A stretch of 64,000 bases of DNA from Streptomyces sp. DSM 15324 (GCF_001514285.1 NZ_KQ949029.1:264377-328376), one strand, 5' to 3'; positions 6,476 to 14,711 are shown, numbered from the stretch's first letter. Numbers and translations: made by a program. Notes: generated by a model from the sequence alone, not told the origin.

Positions 6476-8026
6476 ATGGACACGCACGGAGGAATCAGGG
6501 GCTCGTACTGGATGGAGACGGCGCCGCCCGGCGCTCCCTCCCCCGCGCCCGCCGGTGACCTCGCCGTCGACGTGGCGGTGATCGGGGCCGGCATGGCGGG
6601 GCTGAGCACGGCCTGGGAACTGGTCCGGCGCGGACGCTCGGTGGCCGTGCTGGAGGCCGGCCGGGTCGCCGCGGGGGTCACCGGCCACACGACGGCCAAG
6701 CTGACCGCGCTGCACACGCTCGTCTACGACCGGCTGCGCCGCACCCGGGGGGCGGAGGGCGCCCGGCTGTACGCGCGCTCACAGTCCGAAGCGATCCGGC
6801 ACGCCGCCGGGATCGTCGGGGACCTCGGTATCGACTGCGACTGGGAGGAGGCCGCCGCCTGCACCTACGCCGAGGACCCGCAGCGCGCCGGCGAGCTGCG
6901 GGCGGAGGCGGACGCCGCCCGCGAGGCCGGGCTGCCCGCGACGTTCGTCACCGGCACCGAGCTGCCCTTCCCGGTCGCGGGGGCGGTACGGGTCACCGGG
7001 CAGGCGCAGTTCCATCCGCGGAAGTACCTGCTGGCGCTCGCGGAGGACCTGCGCCGGAGCGGCGGCACGGTGTACGAGGGGACGCGCGTCGTCGGCCTGG
7101 AGGAGGGCGAGCCGTGCGTGCTGGCGACCGACGCGGGCGTGTCCGTGCGCGCCGGGGAGGTCGTGATCGCCACCCACTACCCCGTCTTCGACCGGGCCCT
7201 GCTCTTCACCCGGCTCTCCCCGCGGCGGGAGCTGGTGGTCGCCGGGACCGTCGAGGAGGAGCGGGCGCCCCGGGACATGTACATCACCCCGGAGCAGTCC
7301 ACGCGGTCCGTGCGCAGTGCGCCGTACGGCGACGGCACGCGGCTGCTGATCGTCACGGGCGAGCACTTCACCCCCGGCACCGCCGACGCCGAGGAGCGGT
7401 ACGCCCGGCTGTGGGCGTGGACGGCCGACCGGTTCTCCGGCTTCGCGCCCACGCACCGCTGGGCCGCCCAGGACAACGACTCCACCGACTCGGTGCCGCT
7501 GGTCGGGCGCTTCCACCCGGGCAGCCGGCACACCTGGGTCGCCACCGGTTTCGGCGGCTGGGGGCTCAGCGGCGGTGTGATGGCCGGGACCCTGCTCGCC
7601 GGTCTTCTCGACGGCCGCCCGGCGGACTGGGCGGGGCTGTACGACCCGCGCCGGCTGGCGTCCGTCGTCCGGGAGGGCACGACGTTCCTGAAGCACCAGG
7701 CCCAGGTGGCCCGGCACTTCGTCGGCGACCGGCTGCCACCGGTCACGGGACCGGCGCCCGAGGACCTCGCGCCGGGCCAGGGGGCCGTCGTGCGGCTCGG
7801 CGGGCGGCAGTGCGCCGTGCACCGCGACGACAGCGGTCAGCTGCACGCGGTCTCCGCCCGGTGCACCCATCTCGGCTGTGTGGTGGCGTTCAACCAGGCC
7901 GAACGGGCCTGGGAGTGCCCGTGCCACGGCTCCCGGTTCGCCCCCGACGGCGGTGTCCTCCAGGGCCCCGCGGTCCAGCCCCTGGAGAAGCGCGACATCC
8001 GGACGGCCCCGCCCGGCGAGGAGTGA
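6476..8026 (+). CDS. FAD-dependent oxidoreductase with C-terminal Rieske [2Fe-2S] domain
   Basis: This 516-residue protein has a DAO-type FAD domain (dinucleotide fingerprint VAVIGAGMAG near residues 35-42) and a C-terminal Rieske domain. Rieske ligands are visible: Cys463 and His465 in CTHLGC, and Cys481 and His484 in CPCHGS. The pairing suggests electrons pass between a flavin-oxidised substrate and the Fe-S cluster. The substrate is unknown, and relatives are annotated only as FAD-dependent oxidoreductases. The ATG at 6476 is chosen because a SYWMETAP segment seen in relatives lies just inside it and a GGGTAC box sits directly before it. Starts at 6410 or 6512 are possible. A HAD hydrolase gene begins 4 bp after the stop. 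Confidence 0.85.
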   Translation: MDTHGGIRGSYWMETAPPGAPSPAPAGDLAVDVAVIGAGMAGLSTAWELVRRGRSVAVLEAGRVAAGVTGHTTAKLTALHTLVYDRLRRTRGAEGARLYARSQSEAIRHAAGIVGDLGIDCDWEEAAACTYAEDPQRAGELRAEADAAREAGLPATFVTGTELPFPVAGAVRVTGQAQFHPRKYLLALAEDLRRSGGTVYEGTRVVGLEEGEPCVLATDAGVSVRAGEVVIATHYPVFDRALLFTRLSPRRELVVAGTVEEERAPRDMYITPEQSTRSVRSAPYGDGTRLLIVTGEHFTPGTADAEERYARLWAWTADRFSGFAPTHRWAAQDNDSTDSVPLVGRFHPGSRHTWVATGFGGWGLSGGVMAGTLLAGLLDGRPADWAGLYDPRRLASVVREGTTFLKHQAQVARHFVGDRLPPVTGPAPEDLAPGQGAVVRLGGRQCAVHRDDSGQLHAVSARCTHLGCVVAFNQAERAWECPCHGSRFAPDGGVLQGPAVQPLEKRDIRTAPPGEE

Positions 8027-8030
8027 GGAC

Positions 8031-8696
8031 ATGGCAGGCAGTGAGCGAGCGGCCGTCTTCGACGTGGACGGCATCCTCGTCGACACCAACCATCTGCACG
8101 TGGTCACCTGGTGGGAGGCGCTGCGCCAGGCCGGCCACCCGGTCACCATGCACGCCGTGCACCGTGCCGTCGGTCTCGCCTCCGGCGACCTCGTCGCCCA
8201 CCTGCTGGGCGAGCGGACGGCGCGGGAGGAGGGCGAGGACCTCAGCGCCGCCCACAAGGCGCTGTACGCCCCGTATTTCGAGCGGTTGCGCGCGCTGCCG
8301 GAGGCGGGCCGCCTGCTGCGGCGGCTGGCCTCCGACGGCTGGACGGTCGTCCTGGCGACCTCGGCCGGCGAGGACGAACTGTCCGCCCTGCGGCGCGCGA
8401 TCGACGCGGACGACGCCATCGAGGCGACGGCGAGCGCCGACGACGTCTCCCGGGGCAAACCCGCTCCCGACCCCGTGCGGCGGGCCCTGGACCTCGCCGG
8501 TACGCCGCCGGAGCAGGCGATGTTCGTCGGCGACACGGTGTGGGACATGCGGGCCGGCAGCCGTGCGGGGGTGCGGTGCGTGGGGCTGCTGTGCGGGGGC
8601 ATCCCGCGCGCGGACCTGGAGGAGGCCGGGGCCGCCGCCGTCTTCGACGATCCGGCGGACCTGCTCGCGTCACTGCCGCGGGGGCCGCGGGACTGA
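8031..8696 (+). CDS. HAD-superfamily hydrolase (beta-phosphoglucomutase-like)
   Basis: The 221-residue protein has the full HAD signature: motif I FDVDGILVD (nucleophile Asp11, acid/base Asp13), a helical cap around residues 20-90, motif II VLATSAG, the Lys of SRGKPAPDP, and motif IV FVGDTVWDM. It is a cytoplasmic phosphatase or phosphomutase. The start at 8031 is 4 bp after the FAD-Rieske stop, so translation is probably coupled. The physiological phosphoester is not evident. Confidence 0.88.
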   Translation: MAGSERAAVFDVDGILVDTNHLHVVTWWEALRQAGHPVTMHAVHRAVGLASGDLVAHLLGERTAREEGEDLSAAHKALYAPYFERLRALPEAGRLLRRLASDGWTVVLATSAGEDELSALRRAIDADDAIEATASADDVSRGKPAPDPVRRALDLAGTPPEQAMFVGDTVWDMRAGSRAGVRCVGLLCGGIPRADLEEAGAAAVFDDPADLLASLPRGPRD

Positions 8697-8737
8697 CCAC
8701 CGGCTCGGCCGTTACGCCTGTTACGCCGGCCGCCGGG

Positions 8738-8743
8738 GGGTAC
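8738..8743 (+). promoter_or_regulatory. GGGTAC box upstream of the methyltransferase operon
   Basis: GGGTACCCGGGG lies 72 bp before the GTG at 8815 in a 118-bp intergenic gap. It resembles a SigB -10 element, but no GNNT at exactly 14-16 bp was found, so the assignment is tentative. Confidence 0.4.
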
Positions 8744-8814
8744 CCGGGGGGACGACCGCGTCCGGCCCGCCGGACGATCCGCCCGCTGCACCCTCGATCG
8801 CACCCGGAGTCACG

Positions 8815-9510
8815 GTGAAGGCACTGACCGCCGACCGCACCACGACCGCCGCGCCGCCCGGCCTGCGCTGCTGGGTCCCCCGAGGTGTCTACCGGCCGCA
8901 GACCGACTCGCAGCTCCTTCGGCGCGCGTTGCGCCGTGAGGGGATCGTGCGCGGGAGCGACGTCCTGGACCTGGGCACCGGGAGCGGGCTGCTGGCGGTG
9001 GAGGCGGCCCGGCTCGGCGGGCGGGTCACGGCGGTGGACATCTCCTGGCGCGCGGTGCTGACCGCCCGGTGCAACGCCGTGCTCAACGGGCAGAGCGTGC
9101 GGGTGCGCCACGGCGACCTGACGTCGGCCGTGCGGGGCCATCGCTTCGATCTCGTGATCGCCAACCCGCCGTACGTGCCCGCGCCGGACGACCGTCCGCC
9201 GCGCGGCATCGCGCGGGCCTGGGACGCGGGCAGGGACGGCCGTCTGCTCGTCGACCGGGTGTGTGACGCCGTACCGCAGGTCCTGCGGTCCGCGGGCACC
9301 CTGCTGCTGGTCCATTCACATTTGTGCGGGATCGAGCGGACCCTGGACCGCCTGGCGGGGGCGGGGCTGCGCACGGATGTCGTCGAGCGCGCCCGGCTGC
9401 CCTTCGGGCCGGTGCTGAGATCCCGGCTCGGCCGGCTGCGCGAGCGCGGGATGGCGACGACCGGGGACGTCATGGAGGAGCTGGTGGTGATCCGTGCCGA
9501 ACAGCCCTGA
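8815..9510 (+). CDS. HemK2/MTQ2-like class I SAM methyltransferase
   Basis: The 231-residue protein has the SAM-binding motif VLDLGTGSGLLAVEAA (about residues 50-65), the acidic VDIS at the end of strand 2, and the NPPY motif (ANPPYVP) that marks N6-adenine and glutamine methyltransferases. Its overall form is like HemK2/MTQ2, which methylates a Gln in release factors in other organisms. A different substrate is possible. The GTG at 8815 follows a GGAGTCAC region. The 3' end overlaps the CDGSH gene by 17 bp, making it the first gene of a tightly packed three-gene unit. Confidence 0.85.
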   Translation: MKALTADRTTTAAPPGLRCWVPRGVYRPQTDSQLLRRALRREGIVRGSDVLDLGTGSGLLAVEAARLGGRVTAVDISWRAVLTARCNAVLNGQSVRVRHGDLTSAVRGHRFDLVIANPPYVPAPDDRPPRGIARAWDAGRDGRLLVDRVCDAVPQVLRSAGTLLLVHSHLCGIERTLDRLAGAGLRTDVVERARLPFGPVLRSRLGRLRERGMATTGDVMEELVVIRAEQP

Positions 9511-9733
9511 GCGGCCCCGCCGTGTCCGTGTCCAACGGGACGGGCCCCTGCTGGTGGAGGGGCCCGTCGAAGTGGTGGGCGAGGACGGCGAGGTCACGGT
9601 GTCGCGGCGGTTCGCGGTGGCGGTGTGCACCTGTCGTCGCAGCCGGATCTTCCCCTGGTGCGACACCAGCCACCGGCGGCGCGAGAAGCCCTCGCGGGAC
9701 AGCCGGGGGCGCGAGGACGGTGACGGCGTATGA
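9494..9733 (+). CDS. CDGSH iron-sulfur domain protein
   Basis: A 79-residue protein with one CDGSH-type motif: CTC, then seven residues, then CDTSH. This 3-Cys-1-His arrangement holds a labile redox-active [2Fe-2S] cluster. It starts inside the end of the methyltransferase gene and ends with a 4-bp overlap into the next gene. Pairing with an iron-binding heme-oxygenase-like enzyme suggests a shared iron or redox job. This version has an extended N-terminus (about 30 residues). Confidence 0.85.
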   Translation: MPNSPERPRRVRVQRDGPLLVEGPVEVVGEDGEVTVSRRFAVAVCTCRRSRIFPWCDTSHRRREKPSRDSRGREDGDGV

Positions 9734-10731
9734 CGCACGCACCGGCCCGGCTGCGTCCGCCTCCCCTGCCCGAGCCGCGCGGCCCGCTCTCGGCGGCGCT
9801 GGTGGCGTCCCTGCGCGGCGGGCGCGGCCGGCCCCTGCCGTCGGTCCCCGCGTCCTGCCCGGCGTACGGCGACGACCTTCAGCTCGCGCTCTACACGCTG
9901 TACGAGCTGCACTACCAGGGCTTCGAGGGCGTGCCCGACGACACCGAGTGGGACGGCGGACTGCTGTCCCACCGCGCCGCGCTGGAGGACGTCTTCCTGC
10001 GCGCCCTGACCGCGGACGTCCCGGTCGACGGCACCGCCGCGCACGCCCTCGACGCACTGCAGCGCGAACCCGTCGCGGGCGACGACCTCAGCGTCTCGCA
10101 CCACCTCAGGGACCGGGGCACCCTCGCCCAGCTGCGCGAGTACGCGGCGATCCGCTCGCTGTACCACCTCAAGGAGGCGGACCCGCACGCCTGGGTGATC
10201 CCCCGGCTGTACGGTCGCGCCAAGGCCGCCATGGTCGCGGTGGAGTACGACGAGTTCGGCGCGGGCCGCCCGGACGAGATCCACGCGGAGCTGTACGCCG
10301 ACCTGATGCGGGACCTGGAGCTCGACACCGCCTACGGTCGCTATGTCGACGCCGCGCCCGCCGAGGCGCTCGCCACCGTCAACCTGATGTCCCTGTTCGG
10401 CCTGCACCGGGCCCTGCGGGCGGCGCTGGTCGGGCATTTCGCCGCCGTCGAGGTGACCTCGTCCCCCGCTTCGCGCCGGCTCGCCGAGGCTCTGCGGCGG
10501 GTGGGGGCGGGCGCGGCGGCCGTACGGTTCTACACCGAGCACGTCGAGGCGGACGCCGTGCACGAGCAGGTCGTCCGGCACGAGGTCGTCGGCGGCCTGC
10601 TGGAGCGCGAACCGGCGCTGGACGCCGACGTGGTGTTCGGGATCCGTGCGACCGCGCATCTGGAGGACCTGCTGGCGGCCCGGCTGCTGGACGCCTGGCG
10701 GAACGGGACGACCGCCCTGCGCTCCGACTGA
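9730..10731 (+). CDS. Iron-containing redox enzyme family protein (heme-oxygenase-like fold)
   Basis: The 333-residue, mostly helical protein has patterns of the heme-oxygenase-like diiron group: YTLYELHYQGFEG, then VEYDEFGAGRPDEIHAELYADLM with carboxylate and His residues, and a late segment ending FYTEHVEADAVHEQVV where further metal ligands are expected. Relatives use non-heme iron for redox chemistry on small molecules, and most are uncharacterised. It overlaps the CDGSH gene by 4 bp (ATGA), so the Fe-S protein may act as its electron donor. That is inference. Substrate unknown. Confidence 0.82.
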   Translation: MTHAPARLRPPPLPEPRGPLSAALVASLRGGRGRPLPSVPASCPAYGDDLQLALYTLYELHYQGFEGVPDDTEWDGGLLSHRAALEDVFLRALTADVPVDGTAAHALDALQREPVAGDDLSVSHHLRDRGTLAQLREYAAIRSLYHLKEADPHAWVIPRLYGRAKAAMVAVEYDEFGAGRPDEIHAELYADLMRDLELDTAYGRYVDAAPAEALATVNLMSLFGLHRALRAALVGHFAAVEVTSSPASRRLAEALRRVGAGAAAVRFYTEHVEADAVHEQVVRHEVVGGLLEREPALDADVVFGIRATAHLEDLLAARLLDAWRNGTTALRSD

Positions 10732-10769
10732 GGCGGGCCCCGGGCGGCCCGGCAGGGACCGGGGCGCCC

Positions 10770-11120
10770 TCAGCGCTCGGTCGGGGCTTCCTCGGCCGTG
10801 CCCTGGCGTTCGGCCTCGTCCCTGACGAGCATCGCCAGCAGGGACGCCACGGTCAGGCCGGCCTCGGCCGGATGGCGCAGCACCCCTTCGGGGGCGATGC
10901 GGTACCGGTTGCCGCGGCCGTTGCGGGTGTGCGACAAGTAGCCGCTCTGCTCCAGATCCGCGATGATCTTCTGGACGGCGCGTTCCGTGAGCCGGCAGCG
11001 CGCCGCGATGTCGCGGATCCGCGCGTGGCGGTTGTCGGCGATGCTGGCGAGGACGCGTGCGTGGTTGGTGACGAACGTCCAGCCGGTGTGCGGTTCGGGT
11101 ACTCCCTCGGCTGCCGACAT
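10770..11120 (-). CDS. Winged-helix (MarR/ArsR-like) transcriptional regulator
   Basis: The 116-residue protein begins MSAAEGVPEPHTGWTF and has a clear winged helix: LASIADNRHARIRDIAARCRLTERAVQKIIADLEQSGYLSHTRNG, followed by a wing NRYRI. The helix-turn-helix lies at about residues 28-65. The start at 11120 is preferred because the upstream extension has no domain and runs into the promoter region of the divergent STAS-ANTAR gene. It probably acts as a local repressor. Its ligand is unknown. Confidence 0.82.
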   Translation of the reverse strand: MSAAEGVPEPHTGWTFVTNHARVLASIADNRHARIRDIAARCRLTERAVQKIIADLEQSGYLSHTRNGRGNRYRIAPEGVLRHPAEAGLTVASLLAMLVRDEAERQGTAEEAPTER

Positions 11121-11238
11121 GCCCACAGCGTACGCCGGGACATTCACGACCACAAAGACACGAAGCGGAATTCGCGTATGCCTTGACGTGAGACGTGGGG
11201 CGTATGAGCCTGGGACTGGTGACACGAAGGAGGCGAGC

Positions 11239-11961
11239 ATGCCGAAAGCGCCTCGCGGAGACCCGTTTTCGCACGAGGACAGTCGGCCGGGAGGCCCTGC
11301 CGCCCGGAGTCTGGTGGTCCTGACCGGGCCGGACGGTGACCGGGTGGCCGTCACCGTGAGCGGGGAGTACCGCCTGGACCACAGTCAGTACCTCCGGCGC
11401 TGTGCGCGCGACGCCCTCGCGAGGTCGACCGAGGGGATCGACCTGGACCTGGGCGGTCTGACGTTCGCGGACTCGTCCGCGCTCAACGTCCTGCTGGCGG
11501 TGCGCGGCCTGGCACTCGCCGACGAGAAGACGGTCGCCGTCACCGCCGTCAGTCCGGCGGCGGAACGGCTCCTGAACTTCACGGACACCTACACCCTGTT
11601 CTCGGCGGCGCACGGCACGGCGGACCGGGGCGGGGGCACCGAGGGCCCGGACACCGAGGAGGCGCTGCTGCGGACGGAGCTCGTCCAGCTTCGGCGCGCG
11701 CTGCGGACCCGGCCGGACATCGACCTGGCGCGGGGCATCCTCATGGCCTCCTTCGGCCTGGATGCCGACGAGGCGTGGGAGGTGCTGGTCACGGCATCCC
11801 AGCACACGAACACCAAGCTGCACCGCCTGGCCAGGGACGTGGTGGCCACCGTGCGGGGCGCCGCGCTGCCGGAGCCGGTCCGGCGGGAGATCACCGCGAC
11901 GATCGCCAGGGCCCGCCGCGAGGGCGGCCGCCCGCCGGGAGGCACCGATGCTCCTCGGTGA
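11239..11961 (+). CDS. STAS-ANTAR fusion regulator
   Basis: A 240-residue protein combining an N-terminal STAS domain (anti-anti-sigma type, LDLGGLTFADSSALNVLLAV with the phospho-acceptor Ser in DSSALN) and a C-terminal ANTAR domain (about residues 145-205, LARGILMASFGLDADEAWEVL). STAS domains bind anti-sigma kinases. ANTAR domains bind RNA hairpins to prevent termination. The fusion implies a link between partner-switching stress sensing and RNA control. The start at 11239 has GAAGGAGG at good spacing. It is divergent from the winged-helix gene. Confidence 0.85.
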   Translation: MPKAPRGDPFSHEDSRPGGPAARSLVVLTGPDGDRVAVTVSGEYRLDHSQYLRRCARDALARSTEGIDLDLGGLTFADSSALNVLLAVRGLALADEKTVAVTAVSPAAERLLNFTDTYTLFSAAHGTADRGGGTEGPDTEEALLRTELVQLRRALRTRPDIDLARGILMASFGLDADEAWEVLVTASQHTNTKLHRLARDVVATVRGAALPEPVRREITATIARARREGGRPPGGTDAPR

Positions 11962-12056
11962 CCACCGGCGACCTCGCTCGACGGCGACCGGATAGAACCG
12001 CTGCCGGGGGGAACCCGGCGGCAGACCGGACCGCTGCGAGAGCGAGGAGGAGCGCC

Positions 12057-12389
12057 ATGCCTGCCGGATCGAGTCCCAAGCGGGAACGGCAGTACGAGCA
12101 CATCAGGAAGAGCGCCCAGGAGCGGGGCGAGTCCGCCGAGCGGGCCAAGGAGATCGCCGCGCGGACCGTCAACAAGGAGCGGGCGCGGTCGGGCGAGTCG
12201 AAGACCAGCAGCAGGACCTCCACCCGTGACCCGAAATCCGCGTCGCAGCGCGGCGGCGAGCGCTCGCACAGCGGCGCGCAGGGGCCGACGAGGGACCAGC
12301 TGTACGAGGAGGCGAAGAAGCGCAACATCGAGGGCCGCTCCTCGATGAGCAAGCAGGAACTGCGCAACGCCCTCGACCGTGGACGGTGA
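12057..12389 (+). CDS. Small basic protein with Rho-N/SAP-like C-terminus (annotated in relatives as plasmid stabilization protein)
   Basis: This 110-residue highly charged protein starts MPAGSSPKRERQYEHIRKSAQERG and ends with a conserved TRDQLYEEAKKRNIEGRSS-type segment followed by SKQELRNAL. That end resembles the Rho-N or SAP helix-extended-loop module that binds nucleic acids. The GAGGAGG ribosome site is strong. Relatives are common in Streptomyces under the name plasmid stabilization protein, with no proven function. The central Ser/Arg/Lys-rich stretch is probably disordered. Confidence 0.75.
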   Translation: MPAGSSPKRERQYEHIRKSAQERGESAERAKEIAARTVNKERARSGESKTSSRTSTRDPKSASQRGGERSHSGAQGPTRDQLYEEAKKRNIEGRSSMSKQELRNALDRGR

Positions 12390-12525
12390 CGGTGGTGCGG
12401 CCCGAGGTCGACCGGATCGCGGAGCCCCGGGGTGATCGCACGCCGTACGGGCACGGCGAGCCCTGGCCGGTGCGGGGCGACTCCTGCCTACGGCCCGGCG
12501 TCGGTGCCGACGCGGTCGAGAGCCG

Positions 12526-12860
12526 GTGAGCGGCGCCCCGATCGTTCTGTCGGCCGTGCACGACGGCGAACGCGGGCTGGAGCGACAGCTCCTCGCCGCG
12601 GCCGAACGGCACGGCGGCGAGCCCGAGTTCCAGCACGTCGCGACGGACGTCGCCCGGTGGTCGCGGGAACACGCCGACCGCCTGGCCCGTGCCGCCGCGT
12701 CGTACGGCCTGCGTCTGCCGGGGCCCGCGGACCACCCGGAGCCCGGTCCGCTGGAGAGCCTGCGCGCGACCCTCGGCCGGGCCCTCGGCCGACAGCCCGC
12801 ACCGGGTCTGCTCCTGGACCAACACCATGATCAAGACCCTGTCGCCCCAGCGGCTCTCCA
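12526..12860 (+). pseudogene. Relic of a ferritin-like/uncharacterised stress protein with internal deletion
   Basis: From the GTG at 12526 about 95 residues read as the N-terminus of a conserved Streptomyces hypothetical (IVLSAVHDGERGLERQLLAAA, then WSREHADRLARAA, LGRALGRQPAPGLLL). At about 12815 the frame switches: WTNTMIKTLSPQRL in another frame matches the expected C-terminal end of the same family. The middle helices are missing. A single out-of-frame deletion of roughly 60-70 codons explains this. Without noticing the junction, the frame would run on into the hemerythrin gene as a false 333-residue protein. Confidence 0.6.
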
Positions 12861-12966
12861 GCCTGTGGCCCGGGGCGGCCCACGTTCCGGCGGTCGGTGT
12901 TTGGGCCGGTGGGGCGGGGCAACTCGGTCGCCAGGCGACGCCCACGAGCGACGAAAGGGACATCCC

Positions 12967-13527
12967 ATGGGACACGGCGGAAACGTACTCAACGAACTCA
13001 TGACCGATCACCGCGAGGTCGAGGAGCTCTTCGGCCGGATCGAGGCGATGCCCGGGGCGGGGCAGGAGCTGCGTGATCTCGTGGACGAGGTCACCATCGA
13101 GCTGGTACGGCACTCGGTGGCCGAGGAGCAGTACCTGTACCCGGCGGTGCGCAAGTACGTCGAGGGCGGTGACCGGCTCGCCGACAAGGAGATCGCCGAC
13201 CACGCCGAGGTGGAGAAGCTCCTCAAGGAGCTGGAGAAGACGGAGACCGACGCGCCGCGGATGCGCCCGCTGCTGCGGCAGCTCATGGACGACGTCTCCG
13301 CGCACATCCGGGACGAGGAGGACAACCTCTTCCCGAAGCTGAGCCGCAGCTGCTCCCCCGAGGCGCTGGACGAGCTGGGCGACCAGGTGCGCCGGGCCAA
13401 GTCCATGGCTCCCACCCGCCCGCACCCCTCCGCTCCGGACACCCCGCCCGCGAACAAGCTGCTCGCCCCGGGAGCGGGTCTGGTGGACCGGGCCCGCGAC
13501 TTCGTCACGGGCCGCGGCAAGTCCTGA
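12967..13527 (+). CDS. Hemerythrin HHE-domain protein
   Basis: The 186-residue protein carries a helical-bundle hemerythrin domain with the expected ligands: LMTDHREVEELFGRIE, VRHSVAEEQYLYPAVR, DHAEVEKLL, and HIRDEEDNLFPKL. A diiron centre bound by these His and Glu/Asp residues would bind oxygen, NO or iron. The ATG at 12967 has GAAAGGGAC upstream and starts just before the domain. The C-terminal tail is Pro-rich. An intact long hairpin follows the stop. Confidence 0.85.
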   Translation: MGHGGNVLNELMTDHREVEELFGRIEAMPGAGQELRDLVDEVTIELVRHSVAEEQYLYPAVRKYVEGGDRLADKEIADHAEVEKLLKELEKTETDAPRMRPLLRQLMDDVSAHIRDEEDNLFPKLSRSCSPEALDELGDQVRRAKSMAPTRPHPSAPDTPPANKLLAPGAGLVDRARDFVTGRGKS

Positions 13528-13557
13528 CGCGCGCGCCGAGCAGGTTTCCGGGCCGCG

Positions 13558-13605
13558 CCCGGTTCCGGGCCGCACCGCACGGGAGCGGTGCGGCCCGGAA
13601 CCGGG
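13558..13605. terminator. Strong hairpin terminator (21-bp stem)
   Basis: A perfect inverted repeat of about 21 bp per arm closes a 6-base loop (ACGGGA at 13579-13584), 30 bp after the hemerythrin stop. There is no U-tract. Stems of this length are unusually stable. Confidence 0.75.
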
Positions 13606-13754
13606 TGCGGCCGGCTGTGACGTCGGCCATTTCCCCTTCCGGGCGGCCTGCCTACGCTGGTGCGGCACAGGCGGAGCAGCGCGGCTCCGCGCATCGAGCT
13701 CGCGGGACGGATCAGCCGGACACAGGCGAGCACGTTCCCGGGAGACCTGCCGCC

Positions 13755-14273
13755 GTGTCCCCTGATCCGACGGATCTCACGCCCGTCGCAGCCGCCTCAG
13801 CCCGCTGGCTCTCGAGCGCCTATCCCCCGCCCGGGGGTGCGCTCAGCCGTGCGCTGGCCGACGTCCAGGCCCGCCAGGCCGGGCTCCTCGCCGCGGCCCT
13901 GCGCTTCCCCACCGGCCTCGACGTACAGCTGCTCCATCTGCTGGGCCCCAGCGGGTCCCACCGTCTGGACGGGCTCACCGGACACCCACCGCCTCCGCAG
14001 GACGGCGGCTGGCGGAGCTGGGTCGACGAACACGTCGTCAGCTGGGCGGCCTGCCTTCTGGCGGAGCCCGCCCTGACCGTGCACGCCGTACGGGCCCTGG
14101 AGGGAACCGAGCACCGCGGCGCAGCCGGTCATCTGCGGCGGCTCACCGACCCCGGCACCCGGGATCTGGAAGCCACCGTCCTGCTCCGCCATCCGGACCT
14201 GCTCGAAACCGTCGCGGCCCTGCACCGGCCCCGGTTCCTGGAGACGCTGAGCCTCACCCCTCCACTCCCGTAG
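13755..14273 (+). CDS. Hypothetical protein (172 aa)
   Basis: The frame begins at a GTG (VSPDPTDLTPVAAASARWL) with GGGAGACC upstream and has regular codon bias. The protein is predicted soluble and alpha-helical and has repeated Leu/Ala/Arg helices, with segments such as LLAAALRFPTGLDVQLLHLLGP and WVDEHVVSWAACLL. No known domain is recognised. Its last 20 bp overlap the convergent DUF6766 relic. Confidence 0.6.
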   Translation: MSPDPTDLTPVAAASARWLSSAYPPPGGALSRALADVQARQAGLLAAALRFPTGLDVQLLHLLGPSGSHRLDGLTGHPPPPQDGGWRSWVDEHVVSWAACLLAEPALTVHAVRALEGTEHRGAAGHLRRLTDPGTRDLEATVLLRHPDLLETVAALHRPRFLETLSLTPPLP

Positions 14274-14711
14274 CGGTGTGGGCCGCGCCGACGGGCTTGG
14301 ACTCCGGGGAGCCGCGCTGACGCAGGTAGACCGAGAGAATGGCCATCGAGGCGACGGCCAGGAGCTCGGACTGCCAGTTCTGGAGGGTACGGTTCCAGAA
14401 ATCCGCCGAGCCCAGGTACTGCGCCCAGGAGACGGGTGCCTGCACTGACGCAGGTGCTGCTCGTTGTAGGCCGCCGCGCCGCTGATGGACTGGGCCAGCC
14501 AGGACCACAGGAAGATCGTGCCCATGACGATGCCCAGGGAGCGGGAGTACAGCTTCTGCCGCCACCCCTTGTCGGCCGCCCAGGGCGGCGCGTCGGGGCC
14601 CGCGTGGTCGCCGACCTTCTGCTCCCGGTCGCTCTCGACACCCGCCTCGCCGAGGCTCTTGGACTCGGGTGAACCGCGTTGCAGCAGCCAGACGGTGCCG
14701 AAGATGTAGTG
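14254..14711 (-). pseudogene. DUF6766 membrane protein, 5'-truncated and frameshifted
   Basis: Read on the minus strand this contains the second half of a DUF6766-type protein: YIFGTVWLLQRGSPESKSL, KLYSRSLGIVMGTIFLWSW, SISGAAAYNEQHLR, then after a one-base frame change near 14446, APVSWAQYLGSADFWNRTL and QRGSPESKPVGA. Relatives carry a repeated tryptophan-rich helix and the QRGSPESK motif twice, as here. The N-terminal part is gone and the remainder is joined directly to an SDR fragment. The protein is surely not made. Confidence 0.65.

Noticed and set aside
12526..13527. Single 333-residue hemerythrin protein
   Set aside because: The first half is a frame-shifted relic of another family. 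The hemerythrin domain and its ribosome site begin at 12967.
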